From: Hermatobates lingyangjiaoensis
Lineage: Eukaryota > Arthropoda > Insecta > Hemiptera > Hermatobatidae
Assembly (NCBI GenBank): GCA_026182355.1
Contig: JAPFBL010000068.1
Coordinates: 5,149,001-5,213,000 of the forward strand
DNA: 64,000 nucleotides
Direction of reading: 5' to 3'
The notes beneath the pieces are model-generated. The model saw only the letters and a program-made list of their open reading frames with translations, had not been told where the DNA came from and did not search any database. Numbering within the stretch: the first letter of the stretch is position 1; each line of letters opens with the position of its first letter. A program made the translations under genes and the position numbers. This document shows, one piece after another, positions 34,801 to 45,164 of this stretch.

Positions 34801-37324
34801 GAAACAATGGAATAAATTAACATTTGAAGATAATTTTATAAAAAAAAAACATAACCTTTCAAGCATTTGAATAAAATGTAATAAAGAAAAATCAAATGAA
34901 ATGAGATAATTATAATAAATATATATTAAGAATTCATATTATTTTATATTTTACATATTTATGAATAAATATTGCTTATGGCATTCGAAGTTAATTTATT
35001 ATGAATATTTCTAAATTATTTTTTAGATGCGTTAATCTTAGAATGAGTCGTATGTTTTTCTGTTCTTATTATTATTAAAGAAAACATTTCTTGTAAATGT
35101 CAAGTTGAAAATAATCCCTATAATGGAATAGTTCTTTCGTTATTAACTTTACTATTTATTTGTTATCTTTGCATAAACTACCTGAAATGATCACCTAAAC
35201 TAACTTGCAATAATGAACTATGCAAACCTGCTGTGCTTGATTGATAACATATCAGGTTACGTTATTTATTGCTTTCATTTAACAATATAATTATTACATT
35301 ATTATTTGATATAATAATATATTTCAATGTCTATACAAACACAACTTGTTACTGCTCCATAAGTAAAGTATAGTATTGTGGAAAAATTTTATGGTCGATG
35401 TTTTGACGAATTTACATGTTTTGAAGTCCCATAAGCCTTCTTTTGAAAGTTTTTTAATGTTTATATGTGTATGGATGGGTAGGTGTTTATTGAAAAACTG
35501 GGTCGAATTAAGTCGTATTCGGACCCTAGGCACTGAGCCTTTGGTGCTTAATATGTAATGTGTAATTCAAAATGTAAATATAATAAAGATCACAACATTT
35601 TACCCATCATAATTAAACAAAATGATAGTAAGAAAGTAAACCATGTTTATTTTAGTATAGTTTAGCTAATAATTGGCAGTTTTTTCCGATGCTTATTTCA
35701 ACTGCAAAATCTTTGATAAGATTCTCAAAAAGGATATTACGTTCATCCGCTTCTTTACCTAATAAAGATAGGGTATCCGCCATGCTTTGTCCCATATTTG
35801 TACTGATGGGATTTTTTATATTTCTGAGGAAATAACCAACTTAATGGTGAATAAACAAGTGAAGCTGCAGCACTTATTGGTAGTGACAAAGTGGATACTA
35901 ACTTCATATAAGTTTTCGACCTCTTTCAGTGCTTTGTCCGCAAACAAGTTGTGCTTTGCCCTGTCCATAAATTTGATAGTTACGCTAACAGCGCATGAAT
36001 AATGGATCTGTGGTGCTCCCCTTCCATTGACACCCTAAACATGATCTTATTTCACTTAATGGTCTTGCCAAAAAGTTTGCAGACATGCTATCGGTCACAC
36101 TGATTAATGAATTAAATAAAGGTGTATACAGATACCTTTATAGGTTTTCGGCAATATTTTTTGATGGAAATCTAATTTGTTGTCGATTATATGTTTTTGG
36201 ATGTCATTTTTAAAAACTGCTAATAAATAAATAATACAAATTAAATAAAACTGCTAGAAAATGTAACAGAACTGAACAAAATTCAGAATTTTTCAATTAT
36301 AGAAAAGTTTAGTTTTGCATAACAATTTAAAAATTAAACTTGTGAATACTGTAGTAGCAACACTACTTGCTGCATCTAATGTAATAGAACACAAAAGAAC
36401 TGATTACAGGTGAATGACCTGTATGGCTTTTTGACCGTTTATTTTACAATATTATAATTTTGACATAGAATGTGCCTAAAATTGTTATATTTTGAAAAAA
36501 ATTCAAAAATGTTTGATGATGATTTAATTTCATATGTAAAGTGTAGAAATTATTTGGAACTATAATGGGAATATGTTGTGGACGATGAATTTCAGTCGGG
36601 TACTCGTGTTTAGTTAACGTGTTGTTTGGACAGTGGCAATACATTCGTCCTTAACTAATCAGACTGATTTGGTTGTATGAATTGAAGAGCACTAATAAAT
36701 ATATGAAGTAATTAAATTTGTTGTCATAATGAATTTATTAACAGGGTACTCTTAATGCAAAGCTGAGTGTAGGCGACTGTAATTTTCAGTTATGGTTACT
36801 TATCTGATTTTGTATTTGTCAATTATATTTGGCAAATGGTAGCATTCAAATTAATGCTAATGTTTTTAAAAATTGAACCATAGTCAATCGGAGGAAAATG
36901 CGTTCAAATTGATTGCCAATTGTTTTAAACAAACACGTCAGTTACATTTTGTTCAATTAGAAGAATGTAGTAGTTATATTAAAATAAATTAATTACTTAA
37001 ATTTATTGTTTATTATTTTTGGCAATGAATTTAGGTGCTGTAAAGTTGACTGTAAACCAATACATATTTATAAATAACCAATGTTATCCTATGTTACTTG
37101 TTTCTATAAAATTAAACGTTTAAATTTCAAATGTTTTTTTTGTAATTTTATAAATTCGTTAACTAAACTTTTTTTTCTTTTTTTTTTTGAGGTATGTGGT
37201 GAATGAGCTCTCTTTTGATCCAAAAACTGAATACCTTTACTCAACGTCGGGTTGCAAGCGGGTGCGTGCCTTAGTCCTGAAATACTTCGGAAGTAGGAAA
37301 TTTAACTTTAAAGAAGAACTTTAG
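19742..37324 (+). CDS. Torsin: torsin, ER-lumenal AAA+ ATPase-like protein, 7 exons
   Basis: Torsins are AAA+ proteins of the ER and nuclear envelope lumen that act with membrane cofactors. The exons are 19742-19880, 20171-20206, 23062-23312, 26226-26377, 29632-29777, 32944-33100 and 37192-37324. They total 1014 nt (337 aa plus stop; human torsinA is 332 aa), and all splice phases agree. Residues 1-20 form a hydrophobic signal peptide (MRTFYFTVIVVFF). LFGQHLA is at 68-74, Walker A GLTGVGKT at 100-107, Walker B FIFDE at 161-165 and sensor 1 FISN at 199-202. FYVPFLPLE is at 257-265, Cys272 corresponds to the conserved torsin cysteine, and the sensor-2 GCK motif is at 314-316. Walker A ends in Thr, whereas animal torsins usually have Asn there. 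AATAAA follows 11 nt after the stop (37335-37340). The ATG is preceded by a polypyrimidine-CAG, so an untranslated leader exon is possible. Confidence 0.92.
19945..20065 (+). repeat. direct repeat, torsin intron 1 copy
   Basis: Second copy of the promoter segment, lying between torsin exons 1 and 2. The position matching the TATCGATA of the first copy reads 'aaaaagataaac', so the site is lost here. Confidence 0.8.
20171..20206 (+). CDS. Torsin: torsin exon 2, 36-nt micro-exon
   Basis: Bounded by CCCCACAG and GTAAGT. It is exactly 36 nt, so the reading frame is kept whether it is included or skipped. It encodes DKDWYQPANSEF, in the place where other torsins have a short W-containing segment just before the L..DL..LFGQHL stretch. 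Inclusion gives 337 aa, skipping gives 325 aa. Confidence 0.68.
20207..21285. other. torsin intron 2, 5' part with a short duplicated block
   Basis: A block with 'ggttataagggttt' preceded by a 'gag.cccag.gtttaaa'-type stretch occurs near 20359-20420 and again near 20817-20870. No coding support was seen for the 92-aa open frame there. Confidence 0.45.
21285..22118. mobile_element. ~0.8-kb element with ~200-bp terminal inverted repeats
   Basis: 'ttgcctccaatttgcgtac' near 21316 reappears inverted near 22070-22086. Inner blocks ('gaccagagacattcaca' near 21362 and 'catttcactgtaatc' near 21396) are inverted near 22020 and 21983. 'ttgac' ends match outside. No transposase frame was seen. It is a foldback or large MITE in torsin intron 2; target duplications were not resolved. 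Confidence 0.75.
23062..23312 (+). CDS. Torsin: torsin exon 3 (Walker A)
   Basis: Starts after TTGTTGCAG and encodes LQKDLDKNLFGQHLA and the P-loop GLTGVGKT. It ends DQKKQ before GTAATG, phase 0. Confidence 0.95.
23520..23612 (+). repeat. dispersed repeat family A fragment
   Basis: Carries the 'tccctctctcttttttcccg-aggacg' signature also seen, in the same orientation, at 24500-24545 and 44360-44400, and inverted near 24195-24240. Confidence 0.5.
23621..24062. mobile_element. long palindrome, ~163-bp arms around a 117-bp loop
   Basis: The left arm 23621-23783 and right arm 23901-24062 are near-identical reverse complements (for example 'tttccaagtaaataggtcca' versus its inverse near 23965). 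The loop itself contains a smaller hairpin built on 'aactaaacaaagat'. It is in torsin intron 3 and could extrude as a cruciform. It is most simply a foldback element. Confidence 0.88.
24070..24265 (-). repeat. dispersed repeat family A copy
   Basis: Read on the minus strand it matches 44330-44480 over about 170 bp. Shared blocks are 'ccaaccg', 'tttccctc', 'aaaattag.gactgtaagtg' and 'tatgtttctttg'. One end carries a TA microsatellite. Confidence 0.7.
24470..24560 (+). repeat. dispersed repeat family A fragment
   Basis: Matches the first half of the 44330 copy: 'tgttggtct', 'ctctg.accagt.cgctt' and 'ccctctcttatctctcctga'. Confidence 0.65.
24740..25480 (+). pseudogene. R1-like LINE reverse transcriptase relic, split by an insertion
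   Basis: Near 24850-24905 the frame reads VTTRGCPQEGVLSPLLLN, the reverse transcriptase palm motif PQGGVLSPLLW. After the palindrome at 24944-25132, another frame reads INSAKTVLVFFLRKKK and DNGLNWKRLV, the usual downstream order. The YxDD box, which should lie between, is not recognisable. Stops and frameshifts are frequent. It is a dead fragment in torsin intron 3, same strand. Confidence 0.75.
24944..25132. mobile_element. near-perfect 189-bp foldback inserted in a LINE relic
   Basis: Arms 24944-25036 and 25039-25132 are almost exact reverse complements around a 2-bp loop. Blocks such as 'ctgctgctgtagctctcgg' and 'ttaatattaaacatataata' have their inverse copies. The core is GC-richer than its surroundings. 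It interrupts the reverse transcriptase relic between two of its motifs, so it arrived after the LINE died or killed it. Confidence 0.9.
25481..26225. other. torsin intron 3, 3' part: nothing recognised
   Basis: AT-rich intronic sequence; no motif or repeat was recognised. Confidence 0.5.
26226..26377 (+). CDS. Torsin: torsin exon 4 (Walker B)
   Basis: After GATTGCAG it encodes EALLDDVTNSV, then the Walker B strand MFIFDEIEEL and VLKPFFDHYD. It ends GVDY plus AG before GTGTGT. Confidence 0.95.
27240..27795 (+). pseudogene. hAT transposase relic (C-terminal region)
   Basis: Near 27684-27790, two adjacent frames read SERLFREGRTLF and then KRIRMAADIGEILMFLHHN. Joined across a frameshift this is the order of the hAT dimerisation region (ERLFS.aG...KR.RM....eel.FL..N). 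Upstream pieces such as KVICKFFEKGEA at 27267 may belong but are less certain. Stops and frameshifts rule out function. It is in torsin intron 4, same strand. Confidence 0.7.
27796..29631. other. torsin intron 4, 3' part: no gene; short CG/TG-rich tract
   Basis: AT-rich with no recognised exon. A purine-pyrimidine alternating tract ('gtgcgtgtgtatgagtgttcg'-type) lies at 29399-29440. Confidence 0.5.
29632..29777 (+). CDS. Torsin: torsin exon 5 (sensor 1)
   Basis: After TTTTTCAG it completes Arg193 and reads NTTFIFISNIGG, the sensor-1 strand. KQRNELELKDF follows. It ends AAAG before GTATTA. Confidence 0.95.
30083..30581. mobile_element. ~0.5-kb hAT-like non-autonomous element
   Basis: Starts 'cagggtttctcaacg' and ends 'ggagaagcactaccct', imperfect terminal inverted repeats of the CAGGG..TCTC.. 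type. 'gtggaccccactcc' near one end and 'atggacccctagg' near the other also pair in inverse order. The interior is AT-rich with no frame. It is in torsin intron 5. Confidence 0.5.
31070..31485 (-). pseudogene. R1-like LINE reverse transcriptase relic
   Basis: On the minus strand the frames read RQGYAGNLAIVKKAMFDGT (the GYADD box region, with the DD lost), then LDINPAKTDLIP, then GVSLDQ-LNWKSQ. This order and spacing is that of R1/Jockey reverse transcriptases. Several frameshifts and stops are present. It is in torsin intron 5, opposite strand. Confidence 0.72.
32340..32810 (-). repeat. dispersed repeat family D copy
   Basis: On the minus strand it shares 'ggggcgtta', 'gatcaaaatgaaa'-like and 'gcctaaaaa'-like blocks, and their order, with 41100-41300 plus and 8450-8700 minus. 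It ends just upstream of torsin exon 6. Confidence 0.5.
32944..33100 (+). CDS. Torsin: torsin exon 6
   Basis: After GTTTCAG it encodes GLKNTGIVKNHLVDF and VPFLPLE, both strongly torsin-like. It ends AAGCCTTGGA at a weaker GTCAGT donor. That phase is needed to join exon 7. Confidence 0.92.
33101..35340. other. torsin intron 6, 5' part: no recognised gene
   Basis: A 100-aa open frame at 34241-34543 (plus) has no recognisable family. The stretch from about 33500 to 33900 is less AT-rich and may be an old transposon, but no motif supports that. Confidence 0.45.
35345..35565 (+). repeat. dispersed repeat family D copy (short)
   Basis: 'ataagtaaagtatagt', 'gttttgacgaatttacatg', 'ttttgaagtccca' and 'tgtgtatggatgggt' appear in the same order as at 40676-40800. 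Confidence 0.75.
35566..37191. other. torsin intron 6, 3' part: nothing firm
   Basis: AT-rich sequence. On the minus strand around 35700-36000 broken frames such as MADTLSLLGKEADERN look protein-like, but I cannot place them in a family. A long T-tract (37168-37189) forms the exon 7 polypyrimidine tract. Confidence 0.4.
37192..37324 (+). CDS. Torsin: torsin exon 7 (sensor 2, terminal)
   Basis: After a long T-tract and GAG acceptor it encodes YVVNELSFDPKTEY and then TSGCKRV, the torsin sensor-2 GCK motif. It ends FKEEL and TAG. Confidence 0.9.
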
Positions 37325-37334
37325 TAGTTCGCTT

Positions 37335-37340
37335 AATAAA
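37335..37340 (+). terminator. torsin polyadenylation signal AATAAA
   Basis: Canonical AATAAA 11 nt after the torsin stop, implying a very short 3' UTR unless a later signal is used. Confidence 0.55.
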
Positions 37341-40300
37341 TGCTTGTATGGTGTGAGTATAACATCGTTTCCTGAGTAAATGAAGTCGTTTAATGGGCGT
37401 TGAGTAAAATAAAACCTTTCAATATTTGTCTTAATCAATTTGAAGTTTGGAGTTCTTATTTGATATTTACCTTTTTATTATTTTTGTGCTGCCACACTGA
37501 TGTTTTTATGTTTCATGAATTTACTAAATTTATTAAATCTGTGAAAGCGAAAGCCCAATGCGTTTTGTGTTTTTCTGATTTTTCTCCTGGATGTAAGAAG
37601 CGCCTCAGCAGGAAATCAATGCGTTCACGAAAGTAATTTTCGGTACCCATTCTGACCAAAATTATGTATTAATGTTATCAGAATGAGGACGACTATTCAG
37701 TTGTAAAGTCTGAATGTTTTGGACTCTTATGTATGCAAGCTTAAGTGTGTGAGCTAAATCTTGTCGTCAACGCTCCTGTGTACCTCCCTGAATTATCTTA
37801 AAGTTCTCTGAGTAGATGTTCTAGAGTTCTCTTTGAAACTAGTGTCCACAGCGTCTACGGCCCCCTCATTTAATCTTGGTTTTCAGTTATTTTAAGTTCA
37901 ACGTTAATGCCAACAGTATTTTTAAACGAGAATACCAGTTTTTTTATAAGTTGAATATCGGTGGGGGTTCATATCTAAAAAAACGTTCAACTATTAAGGC
38001 CAATATTGTTTTAATGTCGTATTCATAGTGTCTTTTTCTTCAAATATTCTAATTTTTATCGCTTCTTAATAAAAATAAGAGAAATATTTTGAAATGTTTT
38101 ATGTAGCACAAAAATAATAAAAAAAAGTACACTACAGTTATATTAACTATCATCTTGGTGTAACTGTATGGAATAGGGTGAACATGTTACATGTATTAGT
38201 TAAGACTCTTAAATATTTTATGCCACTTTGGTGTGGATTGCTCTTTATGTTGATTCTTGTTTAACCCTGTTTCTACGAGGTATTATATCAAACAAGAAGA
38301 ACTAGATTTCAAAAAATAAAATAAAATCGAACAAGGATAGATTTGATTTTCTCATAAAACCATGATATTGTATTCCCATAATCAGAGAAAGACATTTAGC
38401 TCATATTAATTTGTGAATGTGTTCAAAGAAATGTAAAAATTATTGTGATAAAATGCAAAAGTTATTGTATAACTCTTATGTTTTTGTAAATACGGTGGCA
38501 AAGTCGTTCATACTTTATGCTTACATTATTAAGCATAAATATTTTTATATTTATTTTAATATTTTATTATTTAAAATTAATTCCAATTATTAATAAAAAA
38601 AATTAACTTATTACACAGAGTAGTAAGAACTTAATGTTGATTGTAATGCATCATAGGCGTTTGGTGTTGTTTAAATCTGTAACTTATTGTAATCTACTCG
38701 TATATCTATACTATTATATCAATGTTCAAACCACAAAAACAGTTGGGAAAAAAAGACTAAGATCTTTCAACTGTAGCAAGCAGTCTTCCTCAGAGTTAAA
38801 AACTCAACGAAGACCGCTTGTTATGGATAAAAGATCTTAGTGTTTTTTTCCCATTTCTTATTGTGGTTGGCGGTTTCACGGTTGTGATATCTGTTATTTT
38901 ATTATATAAAAGAGAATGTTTCCTTATGCGATATCTGTGTGTCCGTCTGTCTCTTGGTCTTAATTTTTACTTCTAGATGAGCTGTATCAAATTGATAATT
39001 GGGTATAATTAATTACTTCAATGAAATTGTATTGAATATAGCACATTAAATGTTCTATATCATGGAAGAGTTCAGTAATTTTGAAAATTACACATATAGA
39101 AGAGGCATTATAATACCTTTTTACGAATTCAGGGAATATTTTTTTAACGCAAAAACGCAAAACATTTTTTAGCGTTATTTTGTTGGCTACTCCTCAGGAT
39201 TTAGGATTTTAATTTTAATTTTAGTCTAAAGGGATATACCATTTTTCTTAAAGGCATTTTCTCGAAAAAAAAAAACAAAAATCACGAGTTTCAGTAAGAT
39301 ATTGTTTTTAGTGTAAAATTATTTTGTGTTCACTGTGCAACATGTCGAGTGGGATGCTCGTCCCATATATGTACACATACACAATTAGAGGGAACTTTAT
39401 ACAAACTGTGGCTACATTCCTTTTAACTATTTAAAGTTTGTAAACTGTAGTAACTTTTTTTTCTTTTCCTTTGGTTATTCTTTCAATTTTACGATTCTTA
39501 GACTTACAAGTTTGCACTTAATACTTTCTTTACATGATCAGTATGTAATAGAATTACATACTTTACAAAGTATGTAGAATTAATCTTTACAGTATCAGTA
39601 TGTCAGTATATATGTATGTAAGTTGATAAGTATTTAATATGATTAATTTCCAATAAGTTTTTAAATTATTGCAAGGTCACTATAACACTGGAAAGGGAAG
39701 CTTTTATGCTTCATCGTAACCACTTACTTTCTTTACTTAATCGTACTAAAATTTCAAAATTCAGTGTAAGTATTTAAAGAAGTAAACTTCTTTTAAATAT
39801 TAAAACAATCAATCATCAATTAAAATAATATTTTAAGAAGTTAAATGCACTCGATCCTCGAGTTTCTGTACTTCAAAAAACCTTATTTTCAAGTTTCCCT
39901 GCTTTTTTCCTTTCTGGATAGCGTAAATTATCATCTGGGTACAGGTAATTCACAATTAGATCAAAGTGAGACCTACTAGCGTAGGCTACTCCTATTTCGT
40001 TGTCTTAAGCAAACTATAGTTTTTTTTTTTGTTACTTATAAAGTTTATTATGTATTAATAATAGCATTTATTAAAATGAAATGTTTAGTGTGCTAAAGTA
40101 AATGAAATTGAGATAGCCTAGCCCTTTTAGAAAGTTTTAGTGAGATTATGTAGTTGTACGTCTGGGTATGATGTCAACCACTTAGCCTACCCTACCCACC
40201 ATTAGGCTACCACTTACTAGTGTTACCAATTGCCAGACTTTTCTGTTTCAGGACCTGAATCGGTCTCTATTAGTACTGAAATTCGAGGGTTGACTGTACT

Positions 40301-40665
40301 AAATATATATTAAATGTTTAGATATATCTCAAAGTATGTTACAGATTTAACTTTTTAGTTAAGAGTCAGTCTGACTTTGTAATTAACAATATTTACTAAA
40401 ACACAGGTTTTATGAATGCAATGTTACCTTTCTTATCATTATAGAATATCAGTACTTCAGTCATCCAAATTAGGTATTTTTCTGACCTTCATCAAATCAG
40501 CTTCATCAAAAAAACATATTGATTAATTGTAATGTCAAAATGTAGAGCATTAATAAAATAAACCAATCAAATAATTTTATATTTATTTCATGTTATAAGA
40601 AATTTTTCTTCCATTATAGGTTGTTATAATATAGTTTGTTTATATTGCGTAAAATCCTTCAGTTA
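37341..40665. other. intergenic, mostly unrecognised
   Basis: No gene was seen. It contains the foldback at 38722-38866; the rest is AT-rich. Confidence 0.5.
38722..38866. mobile_element. foldback repeat, family C
   Basis: 'aaccacaaaaacagttggg' at the left pairs imperfectly with 'cccatttcttattgtggtt' at the right. 'agactaagatcttt' pairs with 'aaaagatcttagt'. The same right end occurs at about 61045-61073, and related ends at 58605-58740 and 49775-49850. Confidence 0.7.
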
Positions 40666-40669
40666 TTAC

Positions 40670-41320
40670 TTTACTATAAGTAAAGTATAGTGATCGTGAA
40701 AAAATTCGATCTCGAGATTTTGACGGAATTACATGTTTTGAGGTCCCAGAAGTCGTTTTATGAAGTTTTTACGATGATGTCTGTGTGTGTGTGGGTGAGT
40801 GTGTTAGCATTGCTTGTTACCACGCTACGGTTCAGAATCTTTGATGGATCAAGTTGATATTTTATACAAAAATGGGCCCCATAAAGACGAAGATCCCTAT
40901 TGTTTGGGAAGAATTATGCATGATGGGAAAGTCACTTTTTTTGCCAAAAACCGTTTTTTAGAAAACATTTATTTCTCCTAAACTGATAACCCTAGAGTTT
41001 TGAAATTTTGACATTATCTTTATAGTTACAAATGGAACAAACGAAAAATATATTCAGAATTTTAAAACAACAGGAAATATTTTTTTTTCAATAAAATGTA
41101 CAAATTTTGACTTATAATTCAATCTCAAACCTTGTGAAAGCGATACAAGCCATACTATTTGACGGATCAAAATGAAACTATGCCTAAAAAAAGAACATTA
41201 TGTGTAGAATGAGTTGAGATATTTTTTTTCAAAATTACATTCGCTAAAGGGGCGTTACAGTACGATTTCTGTTTTTAGAAAATGATTTTTGGACGCTAAA
41301 CGGCTCATTAAAAAATAATG
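40670..41320 (+). repeat. dispersed repeat family D copy (long)
   Basis: Starts 'ctataagtaaagtatagtg', then 'tcgatctcgagattttgacg', 'ttttgaggtccca', a TG-rich stretch, and a body with 'aaaggggcgttac' near 41257. It is the best-preserved copy of the family in the window. No open frame. Confidence 0.75.
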
Positions 41321-43680
41321 AAAATTTGACCAAAAATGGAACAAGAAATTAGCAATTCATAAAAAAAATCATGAAGTTTCAATTACGGAAAAGAGCAATA
41401 ACGCTATAAAAACTCTTTGTTTATCCTAGACTAAGAGATCACCGCTATACTTGTCGATTTTTTTACATTTTTTTACATTGTTTACATTGACTTAGAAATT
41501 TTTGAGCGAATCCACTGAGATAAAATTGATATTTATAAAGGAATAATTTAAATTGTTTATTGACTTATATGAGATTAAGAGGAATAATATTGTGCAGGAA
41601 AATAATAACACTCACTGTGAAAAAATTCGTATATATGTTATTTGACAAAGGGGAAGAAAAATGATCTTATTAAATACTAAGAAGCCATAAAATTCCCAGT
41701 ATAATAATTCTGTTAAAATCCAAAAATGTAAAAGATAATTCAAAATTGAAATCTTTCGTTTAGAGATTAATAAATGTAATTATCGTACATTTTTAATTAA
41801 CAAATCACCTTAAAACAACATTTTCTTCGCTGTTTAAGATGTTTTTCAGAGAAAAAAGGGTATTTTCCTGTTTTAAATTTGAAAATTTTACTTTAATATT
41901 CAATGTAGAAGGATGTCAAGTAAACGATGTAAGAAATCTACTGGCTATTTGAACAATAGCCATGTTCTCTTGTAGGATAATATTTCGTTTCAAGAAATGT
42001 TCACTTTGGTTTTTCAAAAATGTTGTTACTGCTGTAGTTATACTAATGAAATTATTTGCAAATAATAAATTATTTGTGATGTACAAAAATAAGCTTATAA
42101 ATTGATATGTCCTTCAATCACTATCTGTTCTACCTCACGAATGAAATGCTAATTATTATATCCCATTTGGATATTTATGTTATGCTTAAATGAGACGTTA
42201 TGTTTTATATACTCAAGAAATTTGACATTAAGTTACTTATTGTAAAGTAGAGTGTAGGCCACTCCAGATTTTTTTTTAAGATAATGTAAAGCAGATTGGT
42301 ATCTAGCCCTTATAATACCCCCCAGGAGATGCTGTAATTTTGTTGTTGGTTTATTTATCGTAATAAAGTTTATCACATGACTCAGACGCAACTAGAAAAC
42401 ATAAACTTGAGATATCGTCTTAGTTTGAATAAATTTCAAGAGAAAACAATAAGCCTCATCTTTAACAGAGGACCATTGTTTAGTCAAATTTTTATATTTG
42501 TTTTAATAAAACACGACTCTATGCATGTCCTTTATAGAGAGCAGTGACTGAAGGGAACTGCGAGAAATGTTCTTATTAACTTTCCATTAATTCTGGGAAG
42601 ACACAAGAAAGTTTCATTACTTTACTAGATAAGTTCTTCATTTTTCCTGATACAAGAAACCTTGGTACTGTGTTCACATTTTGGTGCAGTGCTCAGGTAT
42701 TCAACCCTAGACATTGAAAAATATCCAAATACATTTTATTCGAAACTGAGTCTTGGTTCCGTACCTTAATGGAAAGGTGTAATGTAGACTTCTATAGGTT
42801 AGGAATAGAGGTTTTGTAGACCTGCAGTAGTTTTGGGGAATTCAAATCATTTAAATGAATTGAGGCATGAATAAAGGCGTTCTAACGGCTTTAAGTGATC
42901 AATTAGTTTCATATAACCAAATATATTTGAATTGCTGCAAATGTGAACTTGGTAATATGACATTAAAACGGTTTGACTTCGGACTTTGTGTGATTTCACA
43001 GCAGGATGCAGCATTAAATGTAATGATCATAAGTTTTTGAGTCATTTATTGTGGGGTATTAAGTTAGAGTGAAAAATGAAGAAGAAAAATGAGTAACCAG
43101 ACAAATTCATATTGTAAGTAAACTACGTGGTTCAAACCCTGTGTTCATCCTCAGGTTATATCTAAAACACAAATTCCTACAGATAAATATTGACAGTTTA
43201 AAACAAATAAATTTTATTTACGGACTAAAAACTAACTTTTGTACCTACCTTAATGGAAAGGTGTAATGTAGACTTCTGTAGGTTACGAATAGAGGTTTGG
43301 TAGACCTGCAGTAGTTTTGGGGAATTAGTTTTAGGGAATGCAGGTATATCAGTTTTCAAAAATATAAAAAATGACCTTTAATTGGTGTTCACATTAAACA
43401 CCTGTGTCTGATCTGAATGAACAACTCATATCAGTTTGTTGGATATTCCTAAAAATGTAATGGAAAATTTAAAAAAAAATTTTTTTTTACATCAATATAG
43501 CTTGTTTTACCAGTTTTTAGCTTAGTGCCGTTATTGCAAGCATACCTGCTTCCCCGCAACCGCCTCCAACATGAAAAGATTCTTACCTTGTGTGATGTAT
43601 GAGACATGACTGACTTAACATTATAAGTTATAGATCTAATCTTTACATGGACTGCTTCCAAATTTTGTAGTAAATAAAAA
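41321..43680. other. intergenic with an ~85-bp duplication
   Basis: 'ttaatggaaaggtgtaatgt' and about 65 bp after it occur at about 42764-42842 and again at 43249-43327, offset about 485 bp. No coding support. Confidence 0.6.
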
Positions 43681-43694
43681 AGTCCGCGAAACAG

Positions 43695-43696
<2 letters not shown>

Positions 43697-43744
<48 letters not shown>
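43697..43744. repeat. (AT)n microsatellite
   Basis: Uninterrupted TA dinucleotides for about 48 bp. Confidence 0.97.
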
Positions 43745-43748
<4 letters not shown>

Positions 43749-44324
43749 AAAAGTTGGGAGCAGTCCTTCTTCAATAAATAAGACAAAATTAAATCAAGTG
43801 GAAACAGACATCCAGTTTTTAAAAGCATATATATATATATATGCTACAGATTCTGTAAATGAGTGCTACAGGTTACAGATTCTGCGACAAATCCCTCCTG
43901 ACTGCAAAGATTTCACTATACGAGCCTCCGAAGAATCCCATATTTGATTTTTAAGTGTCCGCAGTGCACCTGGCCTTAATCAGAAGAGATAATGTTTAAT
44001 AAGTCTCTTGCCTTTGCATTTCATTTTTCATTATCAAATAGCCTTTGTTATCCTTTATTATTTAATTACTTCATTTTTTAGTATTTAATTATTTCTTATT
44101 TATTATTTAATTACTTTATATATCGAATATTATTATTTGTATTCTCAGTTTTATTTTATTTTATCGTAGCTTAGTCCGTACTTTTATTTATGTATCAGTT
44201 TCTCTGTTCATCCCTCAATTTATTCTTTTATTTATTTATTATTTTTTCATATTTCACCAATTTAATTTAATTATAAATTGATTACTGTCTACCTTATTCT
44301 CTGTGACCGGGTGCGCATGCGGCA

Positions 44325-44462
44325 ACATTGTTGGTCTCCAACCGTCTCTGAACCAGTGCGCTTGGTTTCCCTCTCTTATCTCTCCTGAAGATGGTTCAAA
44401 CAAAAAATTAGAGACTGTAAGTGTGTGTTTTTAACTTATTTATGTTTCTTTTTGTACATTGA

Positions 44463-44498
<36 letters not shown>

Positions 44499-44500
44499 TA
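44325..44500 (+). repeat. dispersed repeat family A copy with (TA)n end
   Basis: Reads 'gttggtctccaaccg', 'ccctctcttatctctcctga', 'gagactgtaagtgtgtgttt' and 'tatgtttctttttgtac', then a TA tract at 44467-44495. It matches 24070-24265 inverted. Confidence 0.7.
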
Positions 44501-44837
44501 TAAATAGGCAGCAGATCCTCTTTTAAACAGGTATCATTAAAATTAACCGCAGTCTCGGCATTTACGATCTTAAGACTGAGTGATTTGATCCTACGAACTA
44601 ATCTCCTGCTAACAGGGTTCAACTAGAAAAGGAGTTGGCCAAGTGACATGTTAAATTAAAATCGATGACTCATGCTTAGTCATTGCTATAAACAGATTAA
44701 AAGGATAGTGCAGGTTAATATAAATAGAAGGTCAAAGGTCAAGAATGAACAAGAAACAAGTGGTTAGAATAAAAGAGTTGAAAGGTTAACGGTATAACTG
44801 GACTAATAGAGAATAAATAGATTAAGATAGATAGCTG

Positions 44838-44870
<33 letters not shown>

Positions 44871-45139
44871 CACCTATCTAATCACCTATTAGATAGGTGT
44901 ATAAGTATCTAATCACCTATTGCATTACATTTCGCCAGCTCTTAGTAAGTTTTCTTTTATTTTTGTATCTCATTTCGCTTGACCAAGAGCAAGAACTACT
45001 TTTTCATGTGTTTTTATGTCGTTTGTTCCTTCTAGTGAATTATTTATTTGATTTGGTGATATTGTTTAATTGATCATCTTGTTACCCTATTACTATTAGT
45101 AATACGTGAATTGTATGTGCATTACAAATAAAAATTGAG
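44501..45139. other. intergenic, with a (TA)n tract and short direct repeat
   Basis: A TA tract lies at about 44838-44866. 'tctaatcacctatt' is repeated at about 44878 and 44909. No gene is supported. Confidence 0.5.
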
Positions 45140-45145
45140 TTTATT
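45140..45145 (-). terminator. polyadenylation signal of the secreted coiled-coil gene
   Basis: AATAAA on the minus strand, 20 nt after the TAG stop at 45167-45165. Confidence 0.65.
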
Positions 45146-45164
45146 GAGTGATGAAGAGAGAAAG

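Noticed and set aside
35700..36000. Protein-like minus-strand fragments (MADTLSLLGKEADERN) in torsin intron 6
   Set aside because: Suspected old transposase, but I could not match any defined motif, so no pseudogene was called.
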